A stretch of DNA of 64,000 nt, taken from Alphaproteobacteria bacterium (lineage in GTDB: Bacteria > Pseudomonadota > Alphaproteobacteria > CAAHEQ01 > UBA3637). The notes beneath the pieces were generated by a model. That model was not told the origin of the DNA and did not search any database. It saw nothing but the letters and a program-made list of their open reading frames with translations. Positions 8,896 through 20,994 of the stretch are shown piece after piece; position 1 is the first letter of the stretch; every line of letters starts with the position of its first letter. Made by a program: the position numbers and the translations under genes. Location: positions 1 to 64,000 of the forward strand of contig JAFTTR010000031.1 in the NCBI GenBank assembly GCA_017466695.1. Direction: 5' to 3'.

Positions 8896-10242
8896 ATGAA
8901 AAATAAATTTAAACTTATTACTTCAACAGCTCTTTTATCCCTTTTATGCGTATACGGATATCAAAAAATGACAACACCAACTATTTCTGTTGTTATGCCT
9001 GTTTATAATCGGGCTGATTTATTACCAAGAGCTATTAACTCCATTTTAAACCAAACATACAAAGATTTTGAATTAATCATTGTAGATGATGCTTCAACGG
9101 ATTCTTCAGCTATCATTGCTCAACAATACGCCCAAAAAGATGGTCGCATAAAATTACTTAAAAACGACAAAAATAAGGGTATTTCTTATTCCAGAAATAA
9201 AGGTATGGATAAAGCAAAAGGGAAATATATTGCAATCATGGATTCAGATGACCAATCCCTTCCTTTTAGACTTGAAAAGTCACTCAAAGTGTTAGAGGAA
9301 AATCCAAAATATGTTGCCCTAAGTGGTGGTACAATCAATATTGATGAAAAAATCTCAGCTCAAGATATTCTCAACTGGGATCAGTATAATATAGTGAAGA
9401 ATAATTTTGCAATTTCTTTCATTTTTAATAATACATTTGCAAATGCTGCTTCTATTTTTAAACGTGACTTTGCGCAACAAAATAATATTCGATATAATGA
9501 ATCTTATGTTTCTGCCGAGGATTATGATTTTTGGAAACAATTCGTTTTTAAAGGGGGCGAGTTGCTAACAATTTACGAACCTTTTACATTCGTAAGATAT
9601 CATTATTCAAATTCTGACACCTATTATGATGAGATGTATAAAAATTCTACAAAAATTCACAAAGAACTCCTTTCAAGATTTTTTAATCCAAATTCTGAAG
9701 AAGTCAAAGCTGTTTATACGCTGAATGAAAAATGCGAACTTCTCGAAAAAATTGAAATAGCCAATCAAGAAAAACAAATCGTACCTCAACAAGATATTGA
9801 AGTATACAAAAACACTTTTTGCCCTCCAACAAACAGCGAAAAATATTATATCGCAGATATCAATAACGAAGATTATATTTACAAAACAAACGGGAAATAT
9901 ATCAAATTATCTTCCAATGAGGAAGTAGAATTTAAAAAAGAAAATAATGTTATCACCTTTAAAACAAAAGAGGGAAAATCTTATTCTTACAAAAAACACT
10001 CTCAAAATAATACATATTCTTATTTATCAGATGTGAGATACAAAATTTCACATCCTGCTTGGACAGATACTTTGATTCAAAAATCAGATAAAAATATTTT
10101 TTGTAGAAGTCAAATCGCAGATTGTGGCAAAGCCCTCGTTCAAACAAATGAAATGTTAAAAATCAAATGGGATCAACCTGCATATCCTGTCGAAACATTT
10201 GTTTATGATAAAAAACAAGGTATTTACATTTATCAAAAATAA
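8896..10242 (+). CDS. Family 2 glycosyltransferase with C-terminal accessory module
   Basis: 448 residues. Residues 1-24 contain a hydrophobic segment (probable membrane anchor). The GT-A catalytic domain starts at about residue 28 (ISVVMPVYNRADLLPRA), with IIVDDASTDSS and a DSDD metal-binding motif near residues 113-120. After about residue 290 the sequence is no longer GT2-like. Residues 381-448 form a compact module with conserved W, two Cys (FCRS and DCGK), WD and ETFV that also occurs in the GT11 protein at 46557-47966. Probably adds a sugar to a surface glycan; donor and acceptor unknown. The start at 8896 fits the promoter; Met-26 is an alternative. A monocistronic unit with its own terminator. 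Confidence 0.85.
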   Translation: MKNKFKLITSTALLSLLCVYGYQKMTTPTISVVMPVYNRADLLPRAINSILNQTYKDFELIIVDDASTDSSAIIAQQYAQKDGRIKLLKNDKNKGISYSRNKGMDKAKGKYIAIMDSDDQSLPFRLEKSLKVLEENPKYVALSGGTINIDEKISAQDILNWDQYNIVKNNFAISFIFNNTFANAASIFKRDFAQQNNIRYNESYVSAEDYDFWKQFVFKGGELLTIYEPFTFVRYHYSNSDTYYDEMYKNSTKIHKELLSRFFNPNSEEVKAVYTLNEKCELLEKIEIANQEKQIVPQQDIEVYKNTFCPPTNSEKYYIADINNEDYIYKTNGKYIKLSSNEEVEFKKENNVITFKTKEGKSYSYKKHSQNNTYSYLSDVRYKISHPAWTDTLIQKSDKNIFCRSQIADCGKALVQTNEMLKIKWDQPAYPVETFVYDKKQGIYIYQK

Positions 10243-10262
10243 TTTTTTTATATAAATATAAG

Positions 10263-10291
10263 AAAAACCACCTCGTATATAGGTGGTTTTT
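10263..10291. terminator. Bidirectional terminator after the GT2 gene
   Basis: Inverted repeat AAAAACCACCT (10263-10273) / AGGTGGTTTTT (10281-10291), loop of seven. The A and T flanks make it work in both directions. Confidence 0.85.
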
Positions 10292-10296
10292 CAATT

Positions 10297-10325
10297 AAAA
10301 AGGAGAGTTTTAAACTCCCCTTTTT
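10297..10325 (-). terminator. Terminator of pckG
   Basis: Hairpin with AAAAAGG/CCTTTTT outer arms and GAGTTT/AAACTC inner arms, one mismatch between them, three bases after the pckG stop on the minus strand. Confidence 0.7.
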
Positions 10326-10327
10326 TC

Positions 10328-12139
10328 TTATTTTCGTCTTTCCAATCGTTTTTGAAGCAATAAAAGCTCTGCTTCAAAATCTTGTGGAAGGCGTTTTTGT
10401 TTTCTCAATGGTTTAAAATAATCGCTTTGAGCTTTAACGTCTAAAAGCGCCATATCAACATCAACACTCATCAATTCATTAAAGCGTTCTTCTGTCATAT
10501 TCAAACCTTTCCATCTTAAATCTTCATATCGTGGAGAATATCCAAAAACACTTTCTGTCGCATTTGCTTGGCCATTTACACGTTTCACAATCCATTCTAA
10601 AACACGCATATTTTCGCCAAATCCTGGCCAAATGAAATGGCCCTCCTTATCTTTTCTAAACCAGTTAACACGGAAAATAAGAGGTTTTTTATCAATTTTT
10701 GCACCCATTGAAAGCCAATGTGACCAATAATCTCCCATATTATAACCACAAAATGGTAGCATTGCCATCGGATCTCTTCTAATTTCCCCAGTCTTTCCTT
10801 CAGCTGCTGCTGTTTTTTCAGACCCCATTGTACTGGCCAAGAATACACCATGTTGCCAGTTATATGATTGGTAAACAAGAGGTGTATTGCTAGCTAAACG
10901 ACCCCCAAAAATAAAGGCATCAATTGGAACACCTGCTGGATTTTCCCATTCTTCATCAATTGATGGACATTGGCTAGCTGGCGCTGTGAATCGAGAGTTT
11001 GGATGTGCTGCTGGACGACCACAATCTGGTGTCCAATCGTTACCTTGCCAATCGATTAAATGCTTTGGGGCTTTTTCTGTTAAACCTTCCCACCAAATAT
11101 CACCATCATCTGTTAAAGCAACATTTGTAAAAATAGTGTTTGCTCTGCATGATTCAACAGCATTTTTATTTGTTTTTGTTGAAGTCCCTGGTGCAACACC
11201 AAAAAAACCAGCTTCTGGATTAATTGCTCTTAATTGGCCACTTGAATCTGGTTTAATCCAAGCAATATCATCACCAATTGTTGAAACTTCCCAATCAGCC
11301 ATTGCTTTTGGAGGAATAAGCATTGCCATATTCGTTTTACCACAAGCACTTGGGAATGCAGCTGCAACATATGAAGTCAATCCTAATTTTTTATTTTTAA
11401 GTCCTACGATGAGCATATGTTCTGCAAGCCAACCATCTTCTCTTGCCATTGTTGTAGCAATACGAAGTGCTAAACATTTTTTACCTAAAAGCGCATTTCC
11501 ACCATATCCACTTCCAAAAGAAATAATCTCTTTTGTTTCTGGGAAATGCGCAATATATGTTTTTTCAGGATTACATGGCCAAGCTACATCTTGTTCCCCT
11601 TTTTTAAGAGGTGCCCCAACCGAATGAAAACAACGAACAAAATCTTTATCTTTTAAAACTGTCCAAACTTTTTTGCCCATTCTGGTCATAATACGCATAT
11701 TTGCAACAACATAAGGGGAGTCTGTAATTTCAACACCAATTTGTGCGATATTTGATCCCAAAGGTCCCATTGAAAATGGGATAACATACATCGTTCTTCC
11801 ACGCATACACCCTTTCATTAATTTTGAAAGCGTTTTTTTCATTTTTTTAGGGGCAGCCCAATTGTTTGTTGGTCCTGCATCTATTTCTTTTTCAGAACAA
11901 ATAAATGTTCTACTTTCAACACGAGCTACATCCTTTGGATTTGAGCGAGCTAAAAAACTATTAGGGCGTTTTTGGGGATTTAATGGAATAAAAGTACCTT
12001 TTTCAACCAAAAGAGAACAAATCTTTTTATTCTCTTTTTCTGTTCCATCACACCAATAAATTTCATCAGGTTCTGTTACCTTTGCAACAGACATTACCCA
12101 ATCTATAACTTTTTGATTTTTTGTTGGATATTTTTCCAT
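10328..12139 (-). CDS. pckG: Phosphoenolpyruvate carboxykinase (GTP)
   Basis: 603 residues, the normal length for the GTP-dependent enzyme, which interconverts oxaloacetate and PEP with GTP/GDP in the cytosol. Seen: [11 protein letters not shown] (211-221), the P-loop-like PSACGKTN (263-270) with the hyperreactive Cys-266, and the metal-binding GDDIAW (289-294). It is unrelated in sequence to the ATP-type PckA common in alphaproteobacteria. In anaerobes such enzymes often run in the carboxylating direction towards oxaloacetate (family knowledge); direction here is inference. Start supported by AGGAG and by a promoter at 12176-12203. Monocistronic. Confidence 0.97.
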   Translation of the reverse strand: MEKYPTKNQKVIDWVMSVAKVTEPDEIYWCDGTEKENKKICSLLVEKGTFIPLNPQKRPNSFLARSNPKDVARVESRTFICSEKEIDAGPTNNWAAPKKMKKTLSKLMKGCMRGRTMYVIPFSMGPLGSNIAQIGVEITDSPYVVANMRIMTRMGKKVWTVLKDKDFVRCFHSVGAPLKKGEQDVAWPCNPEKTYIAHFPETKEIISFGSGYGGNALLGKKCLALRIATTMAREDGWLAEHMLIVGLKNKKLGLTSYVAAAFPSACGKTNMAMLIPPKAMADWEVSTIGDDIAWIKPDSSGQLRAINPEAGFFGVAPGTSTKTNKNAVESCRANTIFTNVALTDDGDIWWEGLTEKAPKHLIDWQGNDWTPDCGRPAAHPNSRFTAPASQCPSIDEEWENPAGVPIDAFIFGGRLASNTPLVYQSYNWQHGVFLASTMGSEKTAAAEGKTGEIRRDPMAMLPFCGYNMGDYWSHWLSMGAKIDKKPLIFRVNWFRKDKEGHFIWPGFGENMRVLEWIVKRVNGQANATESVFGYSPRYEDLRWKGLNMTEERFNELMSVDVDMALLDVKAQSDYFKPLRKQKRLPQDFEAELLLLQKRLERRK

Positions 12140-12175
12140 CTTTTCGTCTCTCCTAAAAAAGTGAATCCTAAGGTC

Positions 12176-12203
12176 ATCATAACAATTACCTCTAAAAAGT
12201 CAA
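12176..12203 (-). promoter_or_regulatory. Sigma-70-like promoter of pckG
   Basis: Minus-strand TTGACT (12203-12198), 16-base spacer, TATGAT (12181-12176), 37 bases before the pckG ATG. Confidence 0.65.
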
Positions 12204-12322
12204 ACCATTTTTTCAAAAAAAAGCTATCACATACGTATAGATGTTTTTGATTTTTAATTAAGAAAAAAGTTGAAATTTAGATTATTTCTTGCTAGCATAA
12301 TAAAAAAACAAAAGGACTGGTT

Positions 12323-13078
12323 ATGAAAAAAATTAAAACACTTATTTGTCTTTTCTTAGGGTCAGCGTTAACAGCTTGTGCTGCTGGAGATACCTCCATT
12401 CCAGACACGCCTGTTGAACATCTTTATAGTCAAGGACATGACTATTTTTCTCAAAAAGATTATGAAGAAGCTGCGCGTCATTTTGATGAAGTTGAAAGAC
12501 AACACCCTTATTCTATTTGGGCACCAAGAGCTCAAATTATGACTGCTTATTCATTTTATCAAGCTGACAAATATGATGATGCTATTTTAGCTTTAGATCG
12601 ATTTATTCAATTACACCCAGGAAATAGAAATATCGCATATGCTTACTATCTCAAAGGCCTTTGTTATTTCGAACAAATGTCTGATGTAAGCCGAGAACAA
12701 AAAATGACTGAAGATGCTTTAGAAACATTTAAAGAATTGCTCTATCGTTTTCCAAACTCAATCTATGTGCCTGATGTAAATGTTAAATTAAAAGAAATTG
12801 CCTCTCATCTGGCTGGGAAAGAAATGTCCGTTGGCAGATACTATTTGAAAAATAAAGAATATTTACCAGCTCTCAACCGTTTTCAATCTGTGTTAATTGA
12901 GCACCCTCATGCCAATCAATCATCTGAGGCATTATATAGATTAGCAAGTTGTTATACAGCCCTTGGTATGTTACCTCAAGCCATTCAAATGCAATCATTG
13001 TTAACCTACTATTACCCCAAAAGCCCTTGGACACTTAAAACAAAACAAATGATTCAAAAATATACTAAAGAGAAATAA
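12323..13078 (+). CDS. bamD: Outer membrane assembly lipoprotein BamD (ComL/YfiO)
   Basis: 251 residues. Signal peptide with lipobox LTAC (lipidated Cys-19), then TPR-type helical repeats (for example LYSQGHDYFSQKDYEEAARHF and AYYLKGLCYFEQ), the composition of BamD, the essential lipoprotein partner of BamA in beta-barrel assembly at the outer membrane. AAAGGA precedes the ATG. The stop codon is followed directly by the recN ATG, so the two are translationally linked. The bamD-recN order is common in alphaproteobacteria. Confidence 0.93.
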   Translation: MKKIKTLICLFLGSALTACAAGDTSIPDTPVEHLYSQGHDYFSQKDYEEAARHFDEVERQHPYSIWAPRAQIMTAYSFYQADKYDDAILALDRFIQLHPGNRNIAYAYYLKGLCYFEQMSDVSREQKMTEDALETFKELLYRFPNSIYVPDVNVKLKEIASHLAGKEMSVGRYYLKNKEYLPALNRFQSVLIEHPHANQSSEALYRLASCYTALGMLPQAIQMQSLLTYYYPKSPWTLKTKQMIQKYTKEK

Positions 13079-14746
13079 ATGCTTACCTCGCTGTCAATTC
13101 GTAATGTTGTTTTAATTGACAAACTTGATTTAACTTTTGAAAAAGGCCTTGGCGTTTTTACAGGGGAAACAGGTGCAGGAAAGTCAATTTTACTTGATTC
13201 ACTTTCTTTAATTTTAGGAGCAAGAGCCGATTCTTGCCTTGTTAGACATGAAGAAAATCAACTTTCTGTGACAGCAGAATTTTCAAACATCCCTAACTCT
13301 GTTTTAGAAATTTTAAACGACCAAGGTATTGAATTAGAAGACGATACTCTTATTATCAGACGAATGGTTACAAAAGAAGGGAAAAGCAAATCCTTCATAA
13401 ATGACCAAAACGTCAGTGTTTCTCTTTTAAAATCAGTTGGTGAAAATTTAGTTGAAATACATGGTCAATTTTCAACCCACAGCCTTTTAAATCCAGCTAA
13501 CCACCTTTCATTATTAGATCTTTTTGGTAAGCTAAGTGAGGATGCTCAAAAAACAAAAGAACTTTGGCATATATATAAAGAAGCACATCTTAAAACGCAA
13601 AATGCTCATAAACAACTTGAACAATTAAGTCAGCAAAAAGAATATATTGAACAAAGCTTGATGGATTTGGAAAATATAAATCCCAAGGCTGGGGAAGAAG
13701 AATCTCTTGTTCAAAAAAGAACTGCATTAATGAATAGTGAAAAAATTCTTGAATGTACAAATTTAGCTTTTCAATTATTAGCTGATGAAAATAAAGGTGT
13801 TTCACGTCAACTCAATCTTGCAACCAGACAAATTGAAAAAGCCTCTCAATACGAGGAAGGTACTTTCAAAGAGGTTACAGAAACTGTTTATCAGGCACAA
13901 GATTTAATTTTAGAAGCTATTTCAAAACTCGAACAAATCACAAGCGATTGGGGTGATACGTCTGAACTACCATTAATTGATGATAGACTTTTTTCTTTAA
14001 GAACACTGGCAAGAAAACATCAAACACATATCGATGAACTCCCTCTTTTAATTGAAAAATTACGTCAAGAACTAAATGATATTGAAAAGGCAGATTTTCT
14101 TTTAGAGAACTTATCTAAAGCCGAAGATCAAGCCTTTAATAACTACATCAAACAAGCTGAAATTCTTTCTCAAAAACGAAAAAAAATAGCGCAAACACTT
14201 GATAAAAGTGTCAAAACAGAACTCCCTGCTCTTAAACTTGAAAAAGCAGATTTTAAAACACATATTTCAAAAAAAGAAACTTATTGCGAAACAGGTATTG
14301 ATGAAGTCGAATTTCTTGTTTCGACAAATACAGGGACACCTTTTGCCTCTCTAAGCAAAGTCGCCTCTGGAGGTGAACTTTCACGATTTATGTTGGCACT
14401 CAAAGTTAATTTAGCAAAAGAGTCTTCTCTTCCAACACTTATTTTTGATGAAATTGATAGTGGGGTTGGTGGAGCAACAGCTGATGCTATTGGCTCAAGA
14501 TTATATCGCCTTTCAAAAGAATGTCAGGTTTTATCTGTAACCCATGCGCCTCAGGTTGCTTCATATGGAGAGCAACACTTTACCGTTTCAAAAGCTGAAA
14601 AAAATGGAAAAATCACCACTTCAGTTACAAAATTAGATGAAAAAGCACGTTTAACCGAAATTGCACGGATGCTTTCAGGCTCAAAAATTACTCAAGCTGC
14701 TGAAATTATGGCCAAAGAATTACTCGAAAAACAACTGTTACTTTAA
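13079..14746 (+). CDS. recN: DNA repair protein RecN
   Basis: 555 residues, standard for this SMC-like ATPase of double-strand-break repair. Walker A GETGAGKS at 29-36, a central coiled coil (about 150-380) with Gln/Glu-rich heptads, ABC signature around SGGELSRFMLALK and Walker B FDEIDSGVGG near the C-terminus. The start ATG abuts the bamD stop; ligA follows after 21 bp. Confidence 0.97.
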   Translation: MLTSLSIRNVVLIDKLDLTFEKGLGVFTGETGAGKSILLDSLSLILGARADSCLVRHEENQLSVTAEFSNIPNSVLEILNDQGIELEDDTLIIRRMVTKEGKSKSFINDQNVSVSLLKSVGENLVEIHGQFSTHSLLNPANHLSLLDLFGKLSEDAQKTKELWHIYKEAHLKTQNAHKQLEQLSQQKEYIEQSLMDLENINPKAGEEESLVQKRTALMNSEKILECTNLAFQLLADENKGVSRQLNLATRQIEKASQYEEGTFKEVTETVYQAQDLILEAISKLEQITSDWGDTSELPLIDDRLFSLRTLARKHQTHIDELPLLIEKLRQELNDIEKADFLLENLSKAEDQAFNNYIKQAEILSQKRKKIAQTLDKSVKTELPALKLEKADFKTHISKKETYCETGIDEVEFLVSTNTGTPFASLSKVASGGELSRFMLALKVNLAKESSLPTLIFDEIDSGVGGATADAIGSRLYRLSKECQVLSVTHAPQVASYGEQHFTVSKAEKNGKITTSVTKLDEKARLTEIARMLSGSKITQAAEIMAKELLEKQLLL

Positions 14747-16846
<2,100 letters not shown>

Positions 16847-16905
16847 AAAAAAAGAAGATATGATATAAGTATAGGGGAATATATTATATCTCATATGGGG
16901 TAAAA

Positions 16906-19557
16906 ATGGCGGACGAAAACGAAACAGGTGTAAAAGAAGAAAAACAAGAAGTTTTGACCAGACCAGCCTATGGCTTGGGTGCTGAAGGGGAGTTGTTAAA
17001 TCAAATTGCAGCTCCAGATAGAAGAGAAGAGCGTGAAAAAGAAAAGAAAAAACGCAAAAAAACTCAGCAAAAACAAATTTCTTCTATTTCTTTTGTTGTT
17101 TTAATGAGAACGACATTGTTTCTTGACCTTATTAAACGTAAATATAAAAAAACCTTTCAAATTCTTTCTTATATATGGGGGTTCATCATTTCACTTGTTT
17201 ATGCAGGTGGGATTACAATGATATTAACGATTAATTATGCTCGCACACACTTTCCTATTATTGTCGAAACATATCTTAAGCACCATAATATTGAAGTAGA
17301 ATCATTAGAGGTTTCCGATAACACGCTTTCTAGAATTAAACTTTCAAATGTTCAAGATTCTGAAAGAACCTATCGTATCAGGAATATGTATCTTTATTCT
17401 TCCTTTGGTGATTTTTTGCGTAAAAAAGTCCACCGTGTAGAATTTGACTATTTAACAGTTAAGGTTCAAGACAATGAACACTCTGTTGATTTAAGCCCTC
17501 TATTCCCTCTTTTACTTAATTTGGACAAACAACAAGATATAGATATTCAGTCTGTTGTCATAAAAAACGCTTTACTTGAAATTGAAGGTAAAAATTATAA
17601 GATACCAGTCAACTTTTCATTAGATGCACAGTTTGGTGCAAAAAGCACGATGAATGTTCCCTTACGTATACGAACTGACAATACAAATTTAATGGGGAAT
17701 TTAACGCTTGAAAAAACAGGCTCTAATTTTGTATGGACATTAAGAAACCTCAGAGGGACCACAAATCTACTTGATAAAAAAACAGAAAATTTGTCAGGTT
17801 CAATTACTTTAAAAACAAAGGAATTAACACCCTTATATATTAAAATTGACACCTCTTTTTCTCTTGGACAAACAAATAAAGATATTACTTTAGAGCTGAG
17901 CAGTAAGAAAAAATCTTTTGAAGGAAGTTTACATTTTTCAAAAAAGCTTAAACAAGAAAATAAGGAACAACTCCTTTCAGAATTTACATTGGATTTTGAT
18001 GGCCTTCAATTGAACTCTTTTTCAAACATATCCTCTTTAAATCCAATTGATATTAATATTACAAAAATCGGGAATCCTTCTTTTGAAGTTCAAAATCTTT
18101 TTGGTACATTATATGGAAATTTGTCTTGTAACAATCTTTCATGTACTTATGACATTACAGATACAACCCCCATCACTGTTGGTAAAATAACATATAAAGA
18201 TGGTGTTAACACCTATAAAAACACTCAACCTATTACATTTAGTGCTGTTCAACAAGAAAATTCCTTAAAAATATCTAATAATTTTTCAGCGATAAATATT
18301 AAAGGAAGAGATCTTGTTTTTGAGGGTTTGCAAGAACCTTCTAACACAAAGTTAAAATTAAATGCTGAAACTTTTTTAATCAAAACAGATGATACAAATC
18401 CTGAAAGAGCTGCAGCATTTTCAGCTCAACATTTAAACTTTAAAAATCCATTCCAAGAAATTAGAGATGCTTCTGTATACATTAATGATATTTATCGTGT
18501 CGAAAATCAATATGCCTTAAGCTCCTCTTACATTAGTCTTGCAAATAACGATATTATCAAAAAACCATTTTCATTAAGCATTCATTCAGAAAATGGAAAA
18601 ACACAAGCAAAAGCTTTATTCGCTGATGAGAAAATTCAAGCCAACTTCAACGGGGCTGTTAATTTAAATTCGGGGCACTTTTCAGGTACCATTTTTATCC
18701 CTTCATTACGTCTTGAAAAAATCAAAGATTTGCCTCAAATTTCAACTCTTTTCCCTAATGATATTCAAGATTTATCTGGGCAAATTTCTTTATATGGGAA
18801 TATCGACTGGAAAAGTGATAAACAAATTTCTGGACCACTCTATCTTTCTTTAAAGAATTTATATTTTACCAAAGGCGCTTCTAAAATTAAAAACTTAAAC
18901 ACGGTATTAACACTTCAATCTTTGCAACCATTTATTTCTCAATCAGCACAAAACATTGCCATTGATGAAATAGAAGGGGGTATCCCACTTCAAAATATTC
19001 GTTCTTCTGTTCGTTTTGAAAATCAACAACTGCGTATTTTTTCTTTAAGAGGATCATTTGCAGGCATTCAGCTGACAGCTGATAATGTTACCATTCCATA
19101 TAAAGCGAATAGTTCTTTGTTGTATTTTAGAAATGGTTCTGTTAATTGGGATGATATTAATCCTTATTTAAAAATAGATGGATTTTCTTTAAAGGGAACT
19201 GGAAGTATTTATATCCCTGTTGAAGCAACGCCTCAATCTATGCAAATCAAAAATGCTGAACTCAAATTGCTCAATACAACATTAAAATATACAGGCACTG
19301 ATTCAGCCTTAAGAAACAATTTATTTAAACAAGGAGATGAATATATTGTCAGAAGTGGAACTCTTAATATTTCATCTCAAGCAAATAATATTCTTGATGC
19401 TTACATTAATATTGAGGGAAGAGAGAAAAACGAAACGGAACACCATTTTTATCGAACAGATAAATCATTTAATTTTAATGACTTGTTAAAACCAGAAGAA
19501 AATGATCCGATTCCCTCTCATATTCTGAAATTACAAAACCAATTATCACACAACTAA
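16906..19557 (+). CDS. Large AsmA/YdbH-like envelope protein
   Basis: 883 residues. The first 80 residues are cytoplasmic, highly charged and Lys/Glu-rich; one transmembrane segment follows at about 83-107 (WGFIISLVYAGGITMILT). The rest is periplasmic beta-rich sequence with the alternating pattern of AsmA/TamB/YdbH bridge proteins. The C-terminal third (LSGQISLYGNIDW, later KGTGSIYIPVEA) resembles the conserved region of YdbH, which in enterobacteria takes part in phospholipid transport between membranes. Assignment is by pattern and moderate. GGGGT lies before the ATG. It follows ligA by 59 bp on the same strand; the gap holds an imperfect AT-rich inverted repeat. Confidence 0.65.
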   Translation: MADENETGVKEEKQEVLTRPAYGLGAEGELLNQIAAPDRREEREKEKKKRKKTQQKQISSISFVVLMRTTLFLDLIKRKYKKTFQILSYIWGFIISLVYAGGITMILTINYARTHFPIIVETYLKHHNIEVESLEVSDNTLSRIKLSNVQDSERTYRIRNMYLYSSFGDFLRKKVHRVEFDYLTVKVQDNEHSVDLSPLFPLLLNLDKQQDIDIQSVVIKNALLEIEGKNYKIPVNFSLDAQFGAKSTMNVPLRIRTDNTNLMGNLTLEKTGSNFVWTLRNLRGTTNLLDKKTENLSGSITLKTKELTPLYIKIDTSFSLGQTNKDITLELSSKKKSFEGSLHFSKKLKQENKEQLLSEFTLDFDGLQLNSFSNISSLNPIDINITKIGNPSFEVQNLFGTLYGNLSCNNLSCTYDITDTTPITVGKITYKDGVNTYKNTQPITFSAVQQENSLKISNNFSAINIKGRDLVFEGLQEPSNTKLKLNAETFLIKTDDTNPERAAAFSAQHLNFKNPFQEIRDASVYINDIYRVENQYALSSSYISLANNDIIKKPFSLSIHSENGKTQAKALFADEKIQANFNGAVNLNSGHFSGTIFIPSLRLEKIKDLPQISTLFPNDIQDLSGQISLYGNIDWKSDKQISGPLYLSLKNLYFTKGASKIKNLNTVLTLQSLQPFISQSAQNIAIDEIEGGIPLQNIRSSVRFENQQLRIFSLRGSFAGIQLTADNVTIPYKANSSLLYFRNGSVNWDDINPYLKIDGFSLKGTGSIYIPVEATPQSMQIKNAELKLLNTTLKYTGTDSALRNNLFKQGDEYIVRSGTLNISSQANNILDAYINIEGREKNETEHHFYRTDKSFNFNDLLKPEENDPIPSHILKLQNQLSHN

Positions 19558-19631
19558 AGGAGCTTTTTACTAAAAAAATAGAACAACATACTCAAAATAA
19601 TATAATTTTTTTGTTTAAACTAAAAAAACAC

Positions 19632-19660
19632 TTGCAAAAATTATATTTTTTATGTATAAG
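19632..19660 (+). promoter_or_regulatory. Sigma-70-like promoter for the rpmF-plsX-fabH genes
   Basis: TTGCAA at 19632-19637, 17-base spacer, TATAAG at 19655-19660. The leader to rpmF holds a small hairpin (ACATCAA/TTGATGT, 19685-19701) that could serve in regulation. Confidence 0.65.
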
Positions 19661-19729
19661 ATAAACCCTATTGTAAGTAAAAAGACATCAATAGTTGATG
19701 TTTAACAAATTAGAAAAAGAGAGATTAAA

Positions 19730-19921
19730 ATGGCAGTACCTAAGAAAAAAACATCCAAATCAAAAAAGAACATGCGTCGTTCACACTTGGCTTTGGGCAC
19801 AAATGCTTGCATTGAATGTCCAAAATGTGGTGAATTAACACGTCCACACCATGTTTGTGAATCATGCGGTCATTACAATAAAAAAGATATTATTGTAAAC
19901 GAAACATCTGAAGCAAAATAA
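19730..19921 (+). CDS. rpmF: 50S ribosomal protein L32
   Basis: 63 residues, beginning [13 protein letters not shown], with a CxxC...CxxC zinc ribbon (CPKCG and CESCG) as in zinc-containing L32. The first gene of the conserved rpmF-plsX-fabH group linking ribosome and lipid synthesis. Confidence 0.98.
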   Translation: MAVPKKKTSKSKKNMRRSHLALGTNACIECPKCGELTRPHHVCESCGHYNKKDIIVNETSEAK

Positions 19922-19933
19922 GGAATTTGACTG

Positions 19934-20977
19934 TTGAGTGAAACATTAGTCATATCAATTGATGCAATGGGGGGCGATAATGCTCCCCAATCAGTGATTG
20001 AAGGCATTAGCCGAGTCGCTAAAAAAGATTCATCTGTTTTCTTTTTTTTGTATGGGGACGAAACTCAAATAAAAAAATTAGCAGATGAATACAAACTCCC
20101 TGATACACGTTATAAAATTCATCATACAACAGATGTTATAAGTGGTGATGCAAAGCCCTCTGTTGCTATTCGCAGTGGCCGTGAGAGCAGTATGTGGAAA
20201 GCGATTATGTCTGTTCGTAACGGGTATTCCAAAGCTGTTATCTCAGCAGGAAACACCGGTGCTTTAATGGCGATGAGCAAAATTTGTTTAGGAACGCTTC
20301 CTGGGATAGATAGACCAGCTATTGCCGCTGTTTTACCAACGAGCAAAACCCCTCTCGTTGCACTTGATTTAGGTGCAAATGCTGAATGCAACTCTCAAAA
20401 TCTTGTTGAGTTTGCAATTATGGGACATGTTTTGCATCGTGTTTTATACAAAACAGAACACCCAACTGTTGGGTTACTTAATATTGGCTCTGAAGAAACA
20501 AAGGGTCGTGATGAGATTCGTGAAGCAGCTTCAACCCTTAAATCTCTTGAAGAAAAAATTAACTTTATTGGTTTTGTTGAAGGAAATGACATTTGCGCAG
20601 GTAAGGCTGATGTTATTGTTTCTGACGGTTTTTCTGGCAATATTGCACTTAAAACGATTGAAGGAACAGCAAAATTTATTTCATCTATTCTCAAAAAAAC
20701 AATCAAACAATCTTTTGTTTCAAAATTAGGTTTCCTTTTGGCAACACCTGCTTTATTAAAGATGAAAAAGGAAATGGATCCTAGGAATTATAATGGAGCG
20801 ATGTTCCTTGGATTAAAAGGAATCTCAGTAAAAAGCCATGGGGGAGCTGATGCTTATGCTTTTGCTTGCGCAGTTGAGGCAGCAATTCATATGGCAAAAA
20901 ATGACTTATGCAACAAAATTAAAGAGGAACTCAGACACACAATTGATGTTGATGTTCCAGATGTTATTGTAGAATAA
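19934..20977 (+). CDS. plsX: Phosphate acyltransferase PlsX
   Basis: 347 residues. Converts acyl-ACP to acyl-phosphate for phospholipid synthesis. Signature IDAMGGDNAP at the N-terminus, and GNTGALM and SDGFSGNIALK further on. The start is a TTG at 19934 with AGGA nine bases upstream; the next in-frame ATG lies inside the conserved DAMGG motif and cannot be the start. It follows rpmF by 12 bp and precedes fabH by 17 bp. Confidence 0.96.
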   Translation: MSETLVISIDAMGGDNAPQSVIEGISRVAKKDSSVFFFLYGDETQIKKLADEYKLPDTRYKIHHTTDVISGDAKPSVAIRSGRESSMWKAIMSVRNGYSKAVISAGNTGALMAMSKICLGTLPGIDRPAIAAVLPTSKTPLVALDLGANAECNSQNLVEFAIMGHVLHRVLYKTEHPTVGLLNIGSEETKGRDEIREAASTLKSLEEKINFIGFVEGNDICAGKADVIVSDGFSGNIALKTIEGTAKFISSILKKTIKQSFVSKLGFLLATPALLKMKKEMDPRNYNGAMFLGLKGISVKSHGGADAYAFACAVEAAIHMAKNDLCNKIKEELRHTIDVDVPDVIVE

Positions 20978-20994
20978 AAAAAAAGGGTTATAAA

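Noticed and set aside
19685-19701. Small hairpin in the rpmF leader as a riboswitch or L32 operator
   Set aside because: Only seven AT-rich base pairs; too weak to claim a function.
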